Positions 12,845 through 22,580 of a stretch of 64,000 bases of DNA are shown here, piece after piece. The notes below the pieces were generated by a model that searched no databases, was not told the origin of the DNA, and saw only the letters and a list, made by a program, of their open reading frames with translations. Source of the DNA: Rhipicephalus microplus (lineage: Eukaryota; Arthropoda; Arachnida; Ixodida; Ixodidae); NCBI RefSeq assembly GCF_043290135.1, contig NW_027464602.1, positions 3,534,001 to 3,598,000 on the forward strand. The letters run 5' to 3'. Position 1 is the stretch's first letter. Each line of letters opens with the position of its first letter. The translations under genes and the position numbers were made by a program.

Positions 12845-13194
12845 ATCACCATCAGAACATATCTTTCAAGCTATCAGCCCAAGGAATAAAAAGCGCCGAC
12901 ACCACCGGGAGGGCTCGAACCTCCAACCTTTTGGTTAACGGCCGATCGCGCTAGCCAATTGCGCCACGGAGACAATCGTGCTCCACGCTCACCACCATCA
13001 GAACATATCTTCAAAGCTATCAGTGCAAAGAAAAAAGCAACACACCACTCCCGGGAGGGCTCGAAATTCCAACCTTTTGGTTAACAGCCCATCGCGCTAG
13101 CCCATTGCGCCACGGAGACAGTCTTACTCCACTCTCACCACCATCAGAACATATCTTCAAAGCTATCAGCGCAAAGAAAAAAAAGCGCCGCACC

Positions 13195-13267
13195 ACCACC
13201 GGGTTGGCTCGAACCTCCAGCCTTTCGGTTAATGGCCGATCGCGCAAGCCAATTGCGCCACGGAGAC
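13195..13267 (-). tRNA. tRNA-like unit with ATT anticodon and C33 (copy 2)
   Basis: Loop CCATTAA; block copy of the unit at 2940, offset 10255. Confidence 0.42.
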
Positions 13268-14249
13268 AGTCATGCTCCACTCTCACCACCATCAGAACAT
13301 ATCTTCAAAGCTATCAGCACAAAGAGAAAAAAGCGCCGCACCACCACCGGGTGGGCTTGAAACTCCAACCTTTCGGTTAACAGCCGATCGTGCTAGCCAA
13401 TTGCGCCATGGAGACAGTCCTGCTCCACTCTTACCACCATCAGAACATGTCTTCAAAGCTATCAGCACAAAGAAAAAAGCAACACACCACTCCCGGGAGG
13501 GCTCGAACCTCCAACTTTTCGGTTAACAGCCGATCGCGCTGGCCAATTGCTCCACGGAGACAGTCCTGCTCCACTCTCACCACCATTAGAACATATCTTT
13601 CAAGCTATCAGCGCAAAGAAAAAAAAAGCGCCGCACCACCACCGGGTGGGCTCGAACCTCCAACCTTTTGGTTAACGGCCGATCGCGCTAGCCAATTGCG
13701 CCACGGAGACAATCGTGCTCCACGCTCACCACCATCAGAAAATATCTTCAAAGCTATCATCGCAAAGAAAAAAGCAACACACCCAACCCGGGAGGGCTCG
13801 AACCTCCAACTTTTTGGTTAACAGCCGATCGCGCTAGCCAATGGCGCCACGGGGACAGTCCTGCTCCACTCTCACCACCGTCAGAACATTTCTTCAGAGC
13901 TATCAGCCTAAAGAAAAAAAAGCGCCGCACCACCACCGGGTGGGCTCGAACCTACAACCTTTCGGTTAACAGCCGATCGCGCTAGCCAATTGCGCCACAG
14001 AGACAGTCGTGCTTCACTCTCACCACCGTCAGACCATTTCTTCAGAGCTATCGCCCCAAAGAAAAAAAAAGCGCCGCACCACCACCGGGTGGGCTCGAAC
14101 CTCCAACCTTTCGGTTAAAAGTTGATCGCGCTAGCCAATTGCGCCACGGAGACAGTCCTGCTCCACTCTCACCACCGTCAGAACATTTCTTCAGAGCTAT
14201 CAGCCCAAAGAAGAAAAAGCGCCGCACCACCACCGGGTGGGCTCAAAAC

Positions 14250-14260
14250 TCCAACCTTTC
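14250..14260. repeat. Target-site duplication, left of Penelope-like element
   Basis: TCCAACCTTTC immediately before the element. The same 11 bp follow it at 17071-17081 and occur once at the empty sites 306-316 and 3995-4005. Confidence 0.9.
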
Positions 14261-14871
14261 ATGATGATGGATGGTAGCGCAGACAACAAACACGGACAAG
14301 AGAAGGCACATAGACACAACACAGCGCTAACTTTCAACAACAATTTATTACACGCAGATCTCCGTGGTGTATGCGATCCACCACGCCAACGTCGCACGTG
14401 CGTAGCTCTAAAAACCATCAAATATAACCAACGCGCGTGTTCCAATACTTTACAATTTTATATTTTTCAATCTTTTTCTACTTTTTCTTTCTTCCTTTTA
14501 TCCCATGTTACCACAAACCCTATCGCGAATACATGTAATCAAGTTCCTTATCTGTCAACACCACTGATGGGCTGCTCACACACGTGTCACCTAGCTCTGC
14601 AATTCTGCCGGCCTCCAATACCAACCGCGTCATCTCGTGCCTACTTCTATTGATTATAACCGTTTCCTTGAACTTCGGTGTGCAATTACATCTCTGGCAA
14701 TGCAGGGAAAGAAAACCATCAGGAACAACACTATTTACTTTGTTATTGTGCTCGCGCAAGCGATCGTTTATGCATCTACTGGTCTGACCGATATAACACT
14801 TTCCACAAGTAAGTGGAATGAGGTATACAACACACATGATGCACTCCACAAATAGGTTTCTATGTTTCTTT
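14261..14871 (-). repeat. Left inverted arm of Penelope-like element
   Basis: 611 bp, the reverse complement of 16420-17030. Homology breaks after the TTTCTTT at 14871, where the left side reads GGGACTT and the complement of the right side reads TGGCATA. Confidence 0.9.
14520..14871 (-). pseudogene. Inverted duplicate of the GIY-YIG 3' coding end
   Basis: The minus strand of the left arm encodes the same C-terminal ~117 residues as the main ORF, from KKHRNLF to the TAG stop at 14520, including CYIGQT. It is not a separate gene; it exists because the arm is an inverted copy of the element's 3' end. Beyond 14871 the frame runs into unrelated antisense sequence. Confidence 0.88.
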
Positions 14872-16771
14872 GGGACTTGGGCCAAAGTTTGCCGTGCAAC
14901 CTCAAAAGAACAAGCCGGAACTCGTATCAATTGTACGTCAAGTGTCGAAGCGGGTTCCCGAGGATCAAGCCACCAGGATCATCAACGAAGGTGTGGACGC
15001 TTTAAAATTGTGTAGGCCTCCAAGCCGCAGTTTGCCTCTCAAACGCGTGGAAACTTACTTGACACAGCATGCTCTGAGTGTACTTCCAGTCGATAAAGAA
15101 GGAGGGTTTGCGGTTTTCTCGCATGATGAATTTAAAGAAAAGGCTAAAAGTGCTATTACGGCAGTGTTCAGCGAAAAGAAGAGTATTTCGATTGAAAAAG
15201 TGAGGGGAAAAGCAATAGAACTTTGTAAGAGGATGAATCTAGAAGGTGTGCTTAGCGGTATCAGAAAAAGTAAAAATGACAGTCTGGATGTGTTCTTTAG
15301 TGCTAAAACGCATAAGGAAGGAGTACCGTTCAGAGTGATAGTGTCGGAGAAGGACACGTGGCAAAAAGCTGTAGCTGTGTATCTGCAAAGAACATTAAAC
15401 TTGCTTGACATAAATGACCCCTTCCTGACAAAAAATTCGGAACAGGTGATAAGTTTCGTCAGGGAACGAAAAAACATAGGGTTAAAAGCGTTTTCGGCTG
15501 ACATAAAAGATCTGTACTATTCTCTGCCACAATCAGCAGTATTAACAAGTGTTGGCGAATGCATCGATGAGTACGGTGCCGTTAGATTTAGCTCACAAGC
15601 AGGTACGTCCGTCGACAATTTCTTAGAATTACTTAGGTTTTACTTGTCGTCAACGTTTATTGAAAACAATGGTACCCTGTATCTGCAAAAACAAGGAGTA
15701 TGCATTGGCTCGTGCTTAGCACCAGTTTTAAGTAATTTGTTTTTGGCTGAAATGGACAGGAGGCTATCAGGACGCCTAAATGAATACAATGTTGTGCACG
15801 TATTTAGGTACGTCGATGACTTTTTAGTGTTTATCAATGACAGAACTGCAGATTTTGCTACTCAATGTAGTGGCGTGTGTAGCGTTTTTCGTGAGGGGCT
15901 TAACCCACTTGAAGTGACTTTTGAAATGCCATGTGACGGAAGGCTCAGATTTCTTGACATTAACTTTCAATTCTCAGATGAAAAGACATGCTGGTGTTAC
16001 GAGCCCAGAGCAAGTAAGCCTTTACTACAGTTTCACTCAGCGCATACTAAACTGGTAAAACGAGGCATTGCGAAGATGTGCTTGAGTGAGGCACTAAAGA
16101 AGTCCTGCCGGTGCCTCATGAATGAAAGCTTCAGACAACAGGTCTCGAGGCTAAGCAATGCCGGGTACCCCAAGAGCCTCGTCGTGTCCGTTGCTGAAGG
16201 ATTGCACAGAAAAGTGCTGGAGAAAAGATGTGAAGGGATGGATAGGGTGAGCTCAAGAAAGGAAAGTTTTGCCGTAATTCCATACATGCATAAGGTTTCT
16301 CACAGGATAAAAAAGATTGCGGAAAAATGTGGCACTAACGTAGTTTTCTCGGCACCCAATAAGTTGGTGAGTCTTTGCAGAAGCACAAGACCAGACAAGG
16401 GAAAATCAAATGTATGCCAAAAGAAACATAGAAACCTATTTGTGGAGTGCATCATGTGTGTTGTATACCTCATTCCACTTACTTGTGGAAAGTGTTATAT
16501 CGGTCAGACCAGTAGATGCATAAACGATCGCTTGCGCGAGCACAATAACAAAGTAAATAGTGTTGTTCCTGATGGTTTTCTTTCCCTGCATTGCCAGAGA
16601 TGTAATTGCACACCGAAGTTCAAGGAAACGGTTATAATCAATAGAAGTAGGCACGAGATGACGCGGTTGGTATTGGAGGCCGGCAGAATTGCAGAGCTAG
16701 GTGACACGTGTGTGAGCAGCCCATCAGTGGTGTTGACAGATAAGGAACTTGATTACATGTATTCGCGATAG
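14870..16771 (+). CDS. Penelope-like reverse transcriptase / GIY-YIG endonuclease (5'-truncated)
   Basis: About 633 residues, stop TAG at 16769-16771. RT signatures: SADIKDLYYSLP with catalytic D211, GSCLAP at 280-285, and FRYVDDFLVF with the YVDD box at 314-317. A C-terminal CxxC (527, 530) leads into the GIY-YIG domain: VVY at 531-533, YIG at 543-545, RLREH at 554-558, and a candidate catalytic Glu in LEAGRI at 603. The protein would copy its RNA at a nick made by its own endonuclease. There is no ATG at the start: the frame opens at a stop at 14837, and LGLGPKF-like residues, normally internal in the family, are the first ones seen. The N-terminal part is therefore missing and replaced by the inverted arm, so this copy is probably not autonomous. 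RT and endonuclease are otherwise uninterrupted. Confidence 0.9.
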   Translation: MGLGPKFAVQPQKNKPELVSIVRQVSKRVPEDQATRIINEGVDALKLCRPPSRSLPLKRVETYLTQHALSVLPVDKEGGFAVFSHDEFKEKAKSAITAVFSEKKSISIEKVRGKAIELCKRMNLEGVLSGIRKSKNDSLDVFFSAKTHKEGVPFRVIVSEKDTWQKAVAVYLQRTLNLLDINDPFLTKNSEQVISFVRERKNIGLKAFSADIKDLYYSLPQSAVLTSVGECIDEYGAVRFSSQAGTSVDNFLELLRFYLSSTFIENNGTLYLQKQGVCIGSCLAPVLSNLFLAEMDRRLSGRLNEYNVVHVFRYVDDFLVFINDRTADFATQCSGVCSVFREGLNPLEVTFEMPCDGRLRFLDINFQFSDEKTCWCYEPRASKPLLQFHSAHTKLVKRGIAKMCLSEALKKSCRCLMNESFRQQVSRLSNAGYPKSLVVSVAEGLHRKVLEKRCEGMDRVSSRKESFAVIPYMHKVSHRIKKIAEKCGTNVVFSAPNKLVSLCRSTRPDKGKSNVCQKKHRNLFVECIMCVVYLIPLTCGKCYIGQTSRCINDRLREHNNKVNSVVPDGFLSLHCQRCNCTPKFKETVIINRSRHEMTRLVLEAGRIAELGDTCVSSPSVVLTDKELDYMYSR

Positions 16772-17030
16772 GGTTTGTGGTAACATGGGATAAAAGGAAG
16801 AAAGAAAAAGTAGAAAAAGATTGAAAAATATAAAATTGTAAAGTATTGGAACACGCGCGTTGGTTATATTTGATGGTTTTTAGAGCTACGCACGTGCGAC
16901 GTTGGCGTGGTGGATCGCATACACCACGGAGATCTGCGTGTAATAAATTGTTGTTGAAAGTTAGCGCTGTGTTGTGTCTATGTGCCTTCTCTTGTCCGTG
17001 TTTGTTGTCTGCGCTACCATCCATCATCAT
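16420..17030 (+). repeat. Right inverted arm of Penelope-like element
   Basis: Holds the last ~117 codons (GIY-YIG), the stop at 16771 and 259 bp of 3' non-coding sequence ending CCATCCATCATCAT. Perfect inverted partner of 14261-14871 wherever compared. Confidence 0.9.
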
Positions 17031-17070
17031 GCAACCATACCAACAAGCCCAAATCGCCACCCTCATTGAT
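17031..17070 (+). other. 40-bp unpaired tail of Penelope-like element
   Basis: Sequence starting GCAACCATACC and ending CTCATTGAT, present only at the right end and absent from array paralogues. It fits the one-sided extension of pseudo-LTRs known for Penelope-like elements. Confidence 0.8.
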
Positions 17071-17081
17071 TCCAACCTTTC
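17071..17081. repeat. Target-site duplication, right of Penelope-like element
   Basis: Second copy of TCCAACCTTTC; the array resumes in register with GTTTATCAGCCG, exactly as after the empty sites. Confidence 0.9.
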
Positions 17082-18675
17082 GTTTATCAGCCGATCGCGC
17101 TAGCCAATTGCGCCACGAAGACAGTCCTGCTCCACTCTCACCACCATCAGAACATATCTTCAAAGCTATTAGCGCAAAAAAAAGCGCCGCGCCACCTTCG
17201 GGTGGGCTCGAACCTCCAACCTTTCGGTTAACAGCTGATCGCGCTAACCCATTGCGCCACGGGGACAGTCTTGCTCCACTCTCACCACTATCAGAACATA
17301 TCTTCGAAGCTATCAGCGCAAAGAAAAAAAAGCGCCGCACCACCACCGGGTGGGCTCGAACCTCCAACCTTTCGATTAACAGCCGATCGTGCTAGCCAAT
17401 TGCGCCACAGAGACAGTCTTGCTCCACTCTCAACACTATCAGAACATATCTTCAAAGCTACAAGCGCAAAGAAAAAAAAGCGCTGCACCACCACCGGGTG
17501 GGCTCGAACCTCCACCAACCTTTCGGTTAACAGCCGATCGCGCTAGCCAATTGCGCCACGGGGACAGTCTTGCTCCACCCTCACCACCATCAGAACATAT
17601 CTTCAAAGCTATCAGCGCAAAGAAACAAAAGCGCCGCACCACCACCGGGTGTGCTCGAACCTCCAACCTTTCGGTTAACAGCCGATCGCGCTAGCCAATT
17701 GCGCCAGGGAGAAAGTCCTGCTCCACTCTCACCACCATCAGAACATATCTTCAAAGCTATCAGCCCAAAGAAAAAAAAGCACCGCACCACCACCGGGTGG
17801 GCTCGAACCTCCAACCTTTCGTTTAACAGCCAATCGCGCTAGCCAATTGCGCCACGGAGACAGTCCTGCTCCACTCTCACCACCATCAGAACATATCTTC
17901 AAAGCTATCAGCACAAAGAAAAAAAAGCGCCGCACCACCACCGGGTAGGCTCGAAACTCCAACCTTTCGGTTAACAGCCGATCGCGCTAGCCAATTGCGC
18001 CATGGAGACAGTCCTGCTCCACTCTCACCACCATCAGAACATATCTTCAAAGCTATCAGCCCAAAGAAAAAAAAAGCACCGCACCACCACCGGGTGGGCT
18101 CGAACCTCCAACCTTTCGGTTAACAGCCAATCGCGCTAGCCAATTGCGCCACGGAGACAGTCGTGCTCCACTCTCACCACCATCAGAACATATCTTCAAA
18201 GCTATTAGCGCAAAGAAAAAAAGCGCCGCGCCACCACCGGGTGGGCTCGAACCTCCAACCTTTCGGTTAACAGCCGATCGCGCTAGCCAATTGCGCCACA
18301 GAGACACTCTTGCTCCACTCTCAACACCATCAGAACATATCTTCAAAGCTACAAGCGCAAAGAAAAAAAAGCGCCGCACCACCACCGGGTGGGCTCGAAC
18401 CTCCAACCTTTCGGTTAACAGCCGATTGCGCAAGCCAATTGCGCCACGGAGACAGTCCTGCTCCACTCTCACCACCATCAGAACATATCTTCAAAGCTAT
18501 CAGCCCAAAGAAAAAAAGCACCGCACCACCACCGGGTGGGCTCGAACTTCCAACCTTTCGGTTAACAGCCAATCGCGCTAGCCAATTGCGCCACGGAGAC
18601 AGTCCTGCTTCACTCTCACCACCATCAGAACATATCTTCAAAGCTATCAGCACAAAGAAAAAAAAGCGCCGCACC

Positions 18676-18748
18676 ACCACCGGGTGGGCTCGAACCTCCA
18701 ACCTTTCGGTTACAAGCCGATCGCGCTAGCCAATTGCGCCACGGGGAC
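18676..18748 (-). tRNA. tRNA-like unit with TGT anticodon (copy 2)
   Basis: Same CTTGTAA loop; block copy of the unit at 9436 at offset 9240. Confidence 0.45.
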
Positions 18749-19118
18749 AGTCTTGCTCCACTCTCACCACCATCAGAACATATCTTCAAAGCTATCAGGG
18801 CAAAGAAAAAAAAGCGCCGCACCACCACCGGGTGGGCTCGAACCTCCAACCTTTCGGTTAACAGCCGATCGCGCTAGCCAATTGCGCCAGGGAGACAGTC
18901 CTGCTCCACTCTCACCACCATCAGAACCTATCTTCAAAGCTATCAGCCCAAAGAAAAAAAGCACCGCACCACCACCGGGTGGGCTGGAACCTCCAACCTT
19001 TCGGTTAACAGCCGATCGCGCTAGCCAAGTGCGCCAGGGAGACAGTCCTGCTCCACTCTCACCACCATCAGAACATATCTTCAAAGCTATCAGCGCAAAG
19101 AAAAAAAAGCGCCGCGCC

Positions 19119-19191
19119 ACCACCGGGTGGGCTCGAACCTCCAACCTTTCGGTTATCAGCCGATCGCGCTAACCCATTGCGCCACGGGGAC
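19119..19191 (-). tRNA. tRNA-like unit with GAT anticodon (copy 2)
   Basis: Block copy of the unit at 9879, offset 9240. Confidence 0.47.
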
Positions 19192-22100
19192 AGTCTTGCT
19201 CCACTCTCACCACTATCAGAACATATCTTCAAAGCTATCAGCGCAAAGAAAAAAAAGCGCCGCACCACCACCGGGTGGGCTCGAACCTCCAACCTTTCGG
19301 TTAACAGCCGATCGCGCTAGCCAATTGCGCCACAGAGACAGTCTTGCTCCACTCTCAACACCATCAGAACATATCTTCAAACCTACAAGCGCAAAGAAAA
19401 AAAAGCGCCGCACCACCACCGGGTGGGCTCGAACCTCCAACCTTTCGGTTAACAGCCGATCGCGCTAGCCAATTGCGCCACGGGGACAGTCTTGCTCCAC
19501 TCTCACCACCATCAGAACATACCTTCAAAGCTATCAGCGCAAAGAAAAAAAAAGCGCCGCACCACCACCGGGTGGGCTCGAACCTCCAACCTTTCGGTTA
19601 ACAGCCGATCGCGCTAGCCAATTGCGCCAGGAAGACAGTCTTGCTCCACTCTCACCACCATCAGAACATATCTTCAAAGCTATCAGCCCAAAGAAAAAAA
19701 GCACCCCACCACCACCGGGTGGGCTGGAACCTCCAACCTTTCGGTTAACAGCCAATCGCGTTAGCCAATTGCGCCACGGAGACAGTCCTGCTCCACTCTC
19801 ACCACCATCAGAACATATCTTCAAAGCTATCAGCACAAAAAGAAAAAAGCGCCGCACCACCACCGGGTGGGCTCGAAACTCCAACCTTTCGGTTAACAGC
19901 CGATCGCGCTAGCCAATTGCGCCATGGAGACAGTCCTGCTCCACTCTCACCACCATCAGAACATATCTTCAAAGCTATTACCACAAAGAAAAAAAAGCGC
20001 CGCAACACCACCGGGTGGGCTCGAACCTCCAAACTTTCGGTTAACAGCTGATCGCGCTAGCCAATTGCGCCACGAAGACAGTCCTGCTGCACTCTCACCA
20101 CCATCAGAACATATCTTCAAAGCTATTACCGCAAAGAAAAAAGCAACACACCACTCCCGGGAGGGCTCGAAATTCCAACCTTTCGGTTAACAGCCGATCG
20201 CGCTAGCCCATTGCGCCACGGAGACAGTCTTGCTCCACTCTCACCACCATCAGAACATATCTTCAAACTATCAGCGCAAAAAAAAGCCCCGCACCACCAC
20301 CGGGTGGGCTCGAAATTCCAACCTTTTGGTTAACAGCCGATCGCGCTTGCCCATTGCGCCACGGGGACAGTCTTGCTCCACTCTCACCACCATCAGAACA
20401 TATCATCAAAGCTATCAGCCCAAAGAAAAAAAGCGCCGCACCACCACCGGGTGGGCTCGAACCTTCAACCTTTCGGTTAACAGCCGATCGCACTAGCCAA
20501 CTGCGCCACGGAGGCAGTCGTGCTCCACTCTTACCACCATCAGAACATATCTTCAAAGCTATCAGCACAAAGAAAAAAGCAACACACCACTCCCGGGAGG
20601 GCTCGAACCTCAAACTTTTCGGTTAACAGCCGATCGCGCTGGCCAATTGCTCCACGGAGACAGTCCTGCTCCACTCTCACCACCATTAGAACATATCTTT
20701 CAAGCTATCAGCCCAAAGAAAAAAAAGCGCCGCACCACCACCGGGTGGGCTCGAACCTCCAACCTTTTGGTTAACGGCCGATCGCGCTAGCCAATTGCGC
20801 CACAGAGACAATCGTGCTCCACGCTCACCACCATCAGAAAATATCTTCAAAGCTATCATCGCAAAGAAAAAAGCAACACACCCCACCCGGGAGGGCTCGA
20901 ACCTCCAACTTTTTGGTTAACAGCCGATCACGCTAACCCATTGCGCCACGGGGACAGTCTTGCTCCACTCTCACCACTATCAGAACATATCTTCAAAGCT
21001 ATCAGCGCAAAGAAAAAAAAGCGCCGCACCACCACCGGGTGGGCTCGAACCTACAACCTTTCGGTTAACAGCCGATCGCGCTAACCCAATGCGCCACGGG
21101 GACAGTCTTGCTCCACTCTCACCACCATCAGAACATATCTTCAAAGCTATCAGCGCAAAGAAAAATAGCGCCGCACCACCACCGGGTGGGCTCGAACCTC
21201 CAACCTTTCGGTTAACAGCCGATCGCGTTAGCCAATTGCGCCACAGAGACAGTCTTGCTCCACTCTCAACACCATCAGAACATATCTTCAAAGCTACAAG
21301 CGCAAAGAAAAAAAAGCGCTGCACCACCACCGGGTGGTCTCGAACCTCCAACCTTTCGGTTAACAGCCGATCGCGCTAGCCAATTGCGCCACGGGGACAG
21401 TCTTGCTCCACCCTCACCACAATCAGAACATATCTTCAAAGCTATCAGCGCAAAGAAAAAAAAAGCGCCGCACCACCACCGGGTGTGCTCGAACCTCCAA
21501 CCTTTCGGTTAACAGCCGATCGCGCTAGCCAAGTGCGCCAGGGAGACAGTCCTGCTCCACTCTCACCACCATCAGAACATATCTTCAAAGCTATCAGCCC
21601 AAAGAAAAAAAAGCACCGCACCACCACCGGGTGGGCTCGAACCTCCAACCTTTCGTTTAACAGCCAATCGCGCTAGCCAATTGCGCCACGGAAACAGTCC
21701 TGCTCCTCTCTCACCACCATCAGAACATATCTTCAAAGCTATCAGCACAAAGAAAAAAAGCGCCGCACCACCACCGGGTAGGCTCGAAACTCCAACCTTT
21801 CGGTTAACAGCCGATCGCGCTAGCCAATTGCGCCATGGAGACAGTCCTGCTCCACTCTCACCACCATCAGAACATATCTTCAAAGCCATCAGCCCAAAGA
21901 AAAAAAAGCACCGCACCACCACCGGGTGGGCTCGAACCTCCAACCTTTCGGTTAACAGCCAATCGCGCTAGCCAATTGCGCCACGGAGACAGTCCTGCTC
22001 CACTCTCACCACCATCAGAACATATCTTCAAAGCTATTAGCGCAAAGAAAAAAAGCGCCGCGCCACCACCGGGTGGGCTCGAACCTCCAACCTTTCGGTT

Positions 22101-22507
22101 AACAGCCGATCGCGCTAACCCAATGCGCCACGGGGACAGTCTTGCTCCACTCTCACCACCATCAGAACATATCTTCAAAGCTATCAGCGCAAAGAAAAAT
22201 AGCGCCGCACCACCACCGGGTGGGCTCGAACCTCCAACCTTTCGGTTAACAGCCGATCGCGCTAGCCAATTGCGCCACGGAGACAGTCTTGCTCCACTCT
22301 CAACACCATCAGAACATATCTTCAAAGCTACAAGCGCAAAGAAAAAAAAGCGCCGCACCACCACCGGGTGGGCTCGAACCTCCAACCTTTCGGTTAACAG
22401 CCAATCGCGTTAGCCAATAGCGCCACAGAGACAGTCCTGCTCCACTCTCACCACCATCAGAACATATCTTCAAAGCTATCAGCACAAAGAGAAAAAAGCG
22501 CCGCACC

Positions 22508-22580
22508 ACCACCGGGTGGGCTCGAACCTCCAACCTTTCGGTTACAAGCCGATCGCGCTAGCAGATTGCGCCACGGGGAC
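22508..22580 (-). tRNA. tRNA-like unit with TGT anticodon (copy 3)
   Basis: CTTGTAA loop, with a D-loop change (GCAGATT on +) that marks a sublineage shared with the copies at 30760 and 33411. Confidence 0.43.

Larger units (their letters stand above)
1..14260 (-). repeat. tRNA-Asn-like tandem array, segment 1
   Basis: Uninterrupted tandem array of ~148-bp units (about 96 copies); the window opens inside a unit. Read on the minus strand a unit is: acceptor GTCTCCG, D arm with GCGC/GCGC stem, anticodon stem ATCGG/CCGAA with loop CTGTTAA (GTT), T arm GGAGG-TTCGAGC-CCACC, 3' acceptor half CGGTGGT, trailer GGTGCGGCGC, a T5-T8 run, then a spacer ending GAGCAGGACT directly before the next body. 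The body closely matches the animal tRNA-Asn(GTT) plan. Typical units keep A.A mismatches in the anticodon stem (27-43) and T stem and weak acceptor pairing, so most copies look like tRNA-derived repeats rather than certain functional tRNAs. Unit length varies by 1-3 bp, mainly in the A/T run. Confidence 0.93.
14261..17070 (+). mobile_element. Penelope-like retroelement with inverted pseudo-LTR arms
   Basis: A 2810-bp insertion with inverted 611-bp arms (14261-14871 and 16420-17030), a single RT/GIY-YIG reading frame between and into the right arm, a 40-bp extension at the right end only, and an 11-bp target duplication. Penelope-like elements typically carry RT plus GIY-YIG, have direct or inverted pseudo-LTRs and often an extra tail on one side; all are present here. 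The arms appear identical, which points to a recent insertion. It landed in the anticodon-arm/variable region of an array unit, with no sign of target specificity. Confidence 0.93.
2595..18501. repeat. Block duplication split by the Penelope-like element
   Basis: 2595-5425 matches 12850-14260 (offset 10255) and then 17071-18501 (offset 13076). The second copy was a continuous ~2.83-kb block before the element landed in it, so block duplication preceded the insertion. Confidence 0.85.
9440..21680. repeat. Block duplication, offset 9240 bp
   Basis: About 9440-12440 (3.0 kb) matches 18680-21680 at offset 9240. The source overlaps the block copied at offset 17193, so this stretch exists at least three times. 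Confidence 0.8.

Noticed and set aside
1..14250. CRISPR-like array
   Set aside because: Whole ~148-bp units repeat with no unique spacers of constant length, tRNA features are clear, and the elements are eukaryotic.
1..14250. Annotating every unit as a functional tRNA-Asn gene
   Set aside because: Typical units have A.A mismatches in the anticodon and T stems and poor acceptor pairing. Only representative and variant units are listed, with modest confidence.
14520..14930. Separate GIY-YIG nuclease gene on the minus strand
   Set aside because: It is the inverted copy of the main ORF's 3' end; the sequence past 14871 is antisense to the RT ORF.
14261..17030. Hammerhead ribozyme in the Penelope-like arms
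   Set aside because: Such ribozymes are known in this element class, so I looked for a CTGATGA...GAAA core on both strands. I found no convincing match.
14261..17070. LTR retrotransposon or retrovirus
   Set aside because: Terminal repeats are inverted, and there is no gag, protease or integrase; RT with GIY-YIG defines a Penelope-like element.
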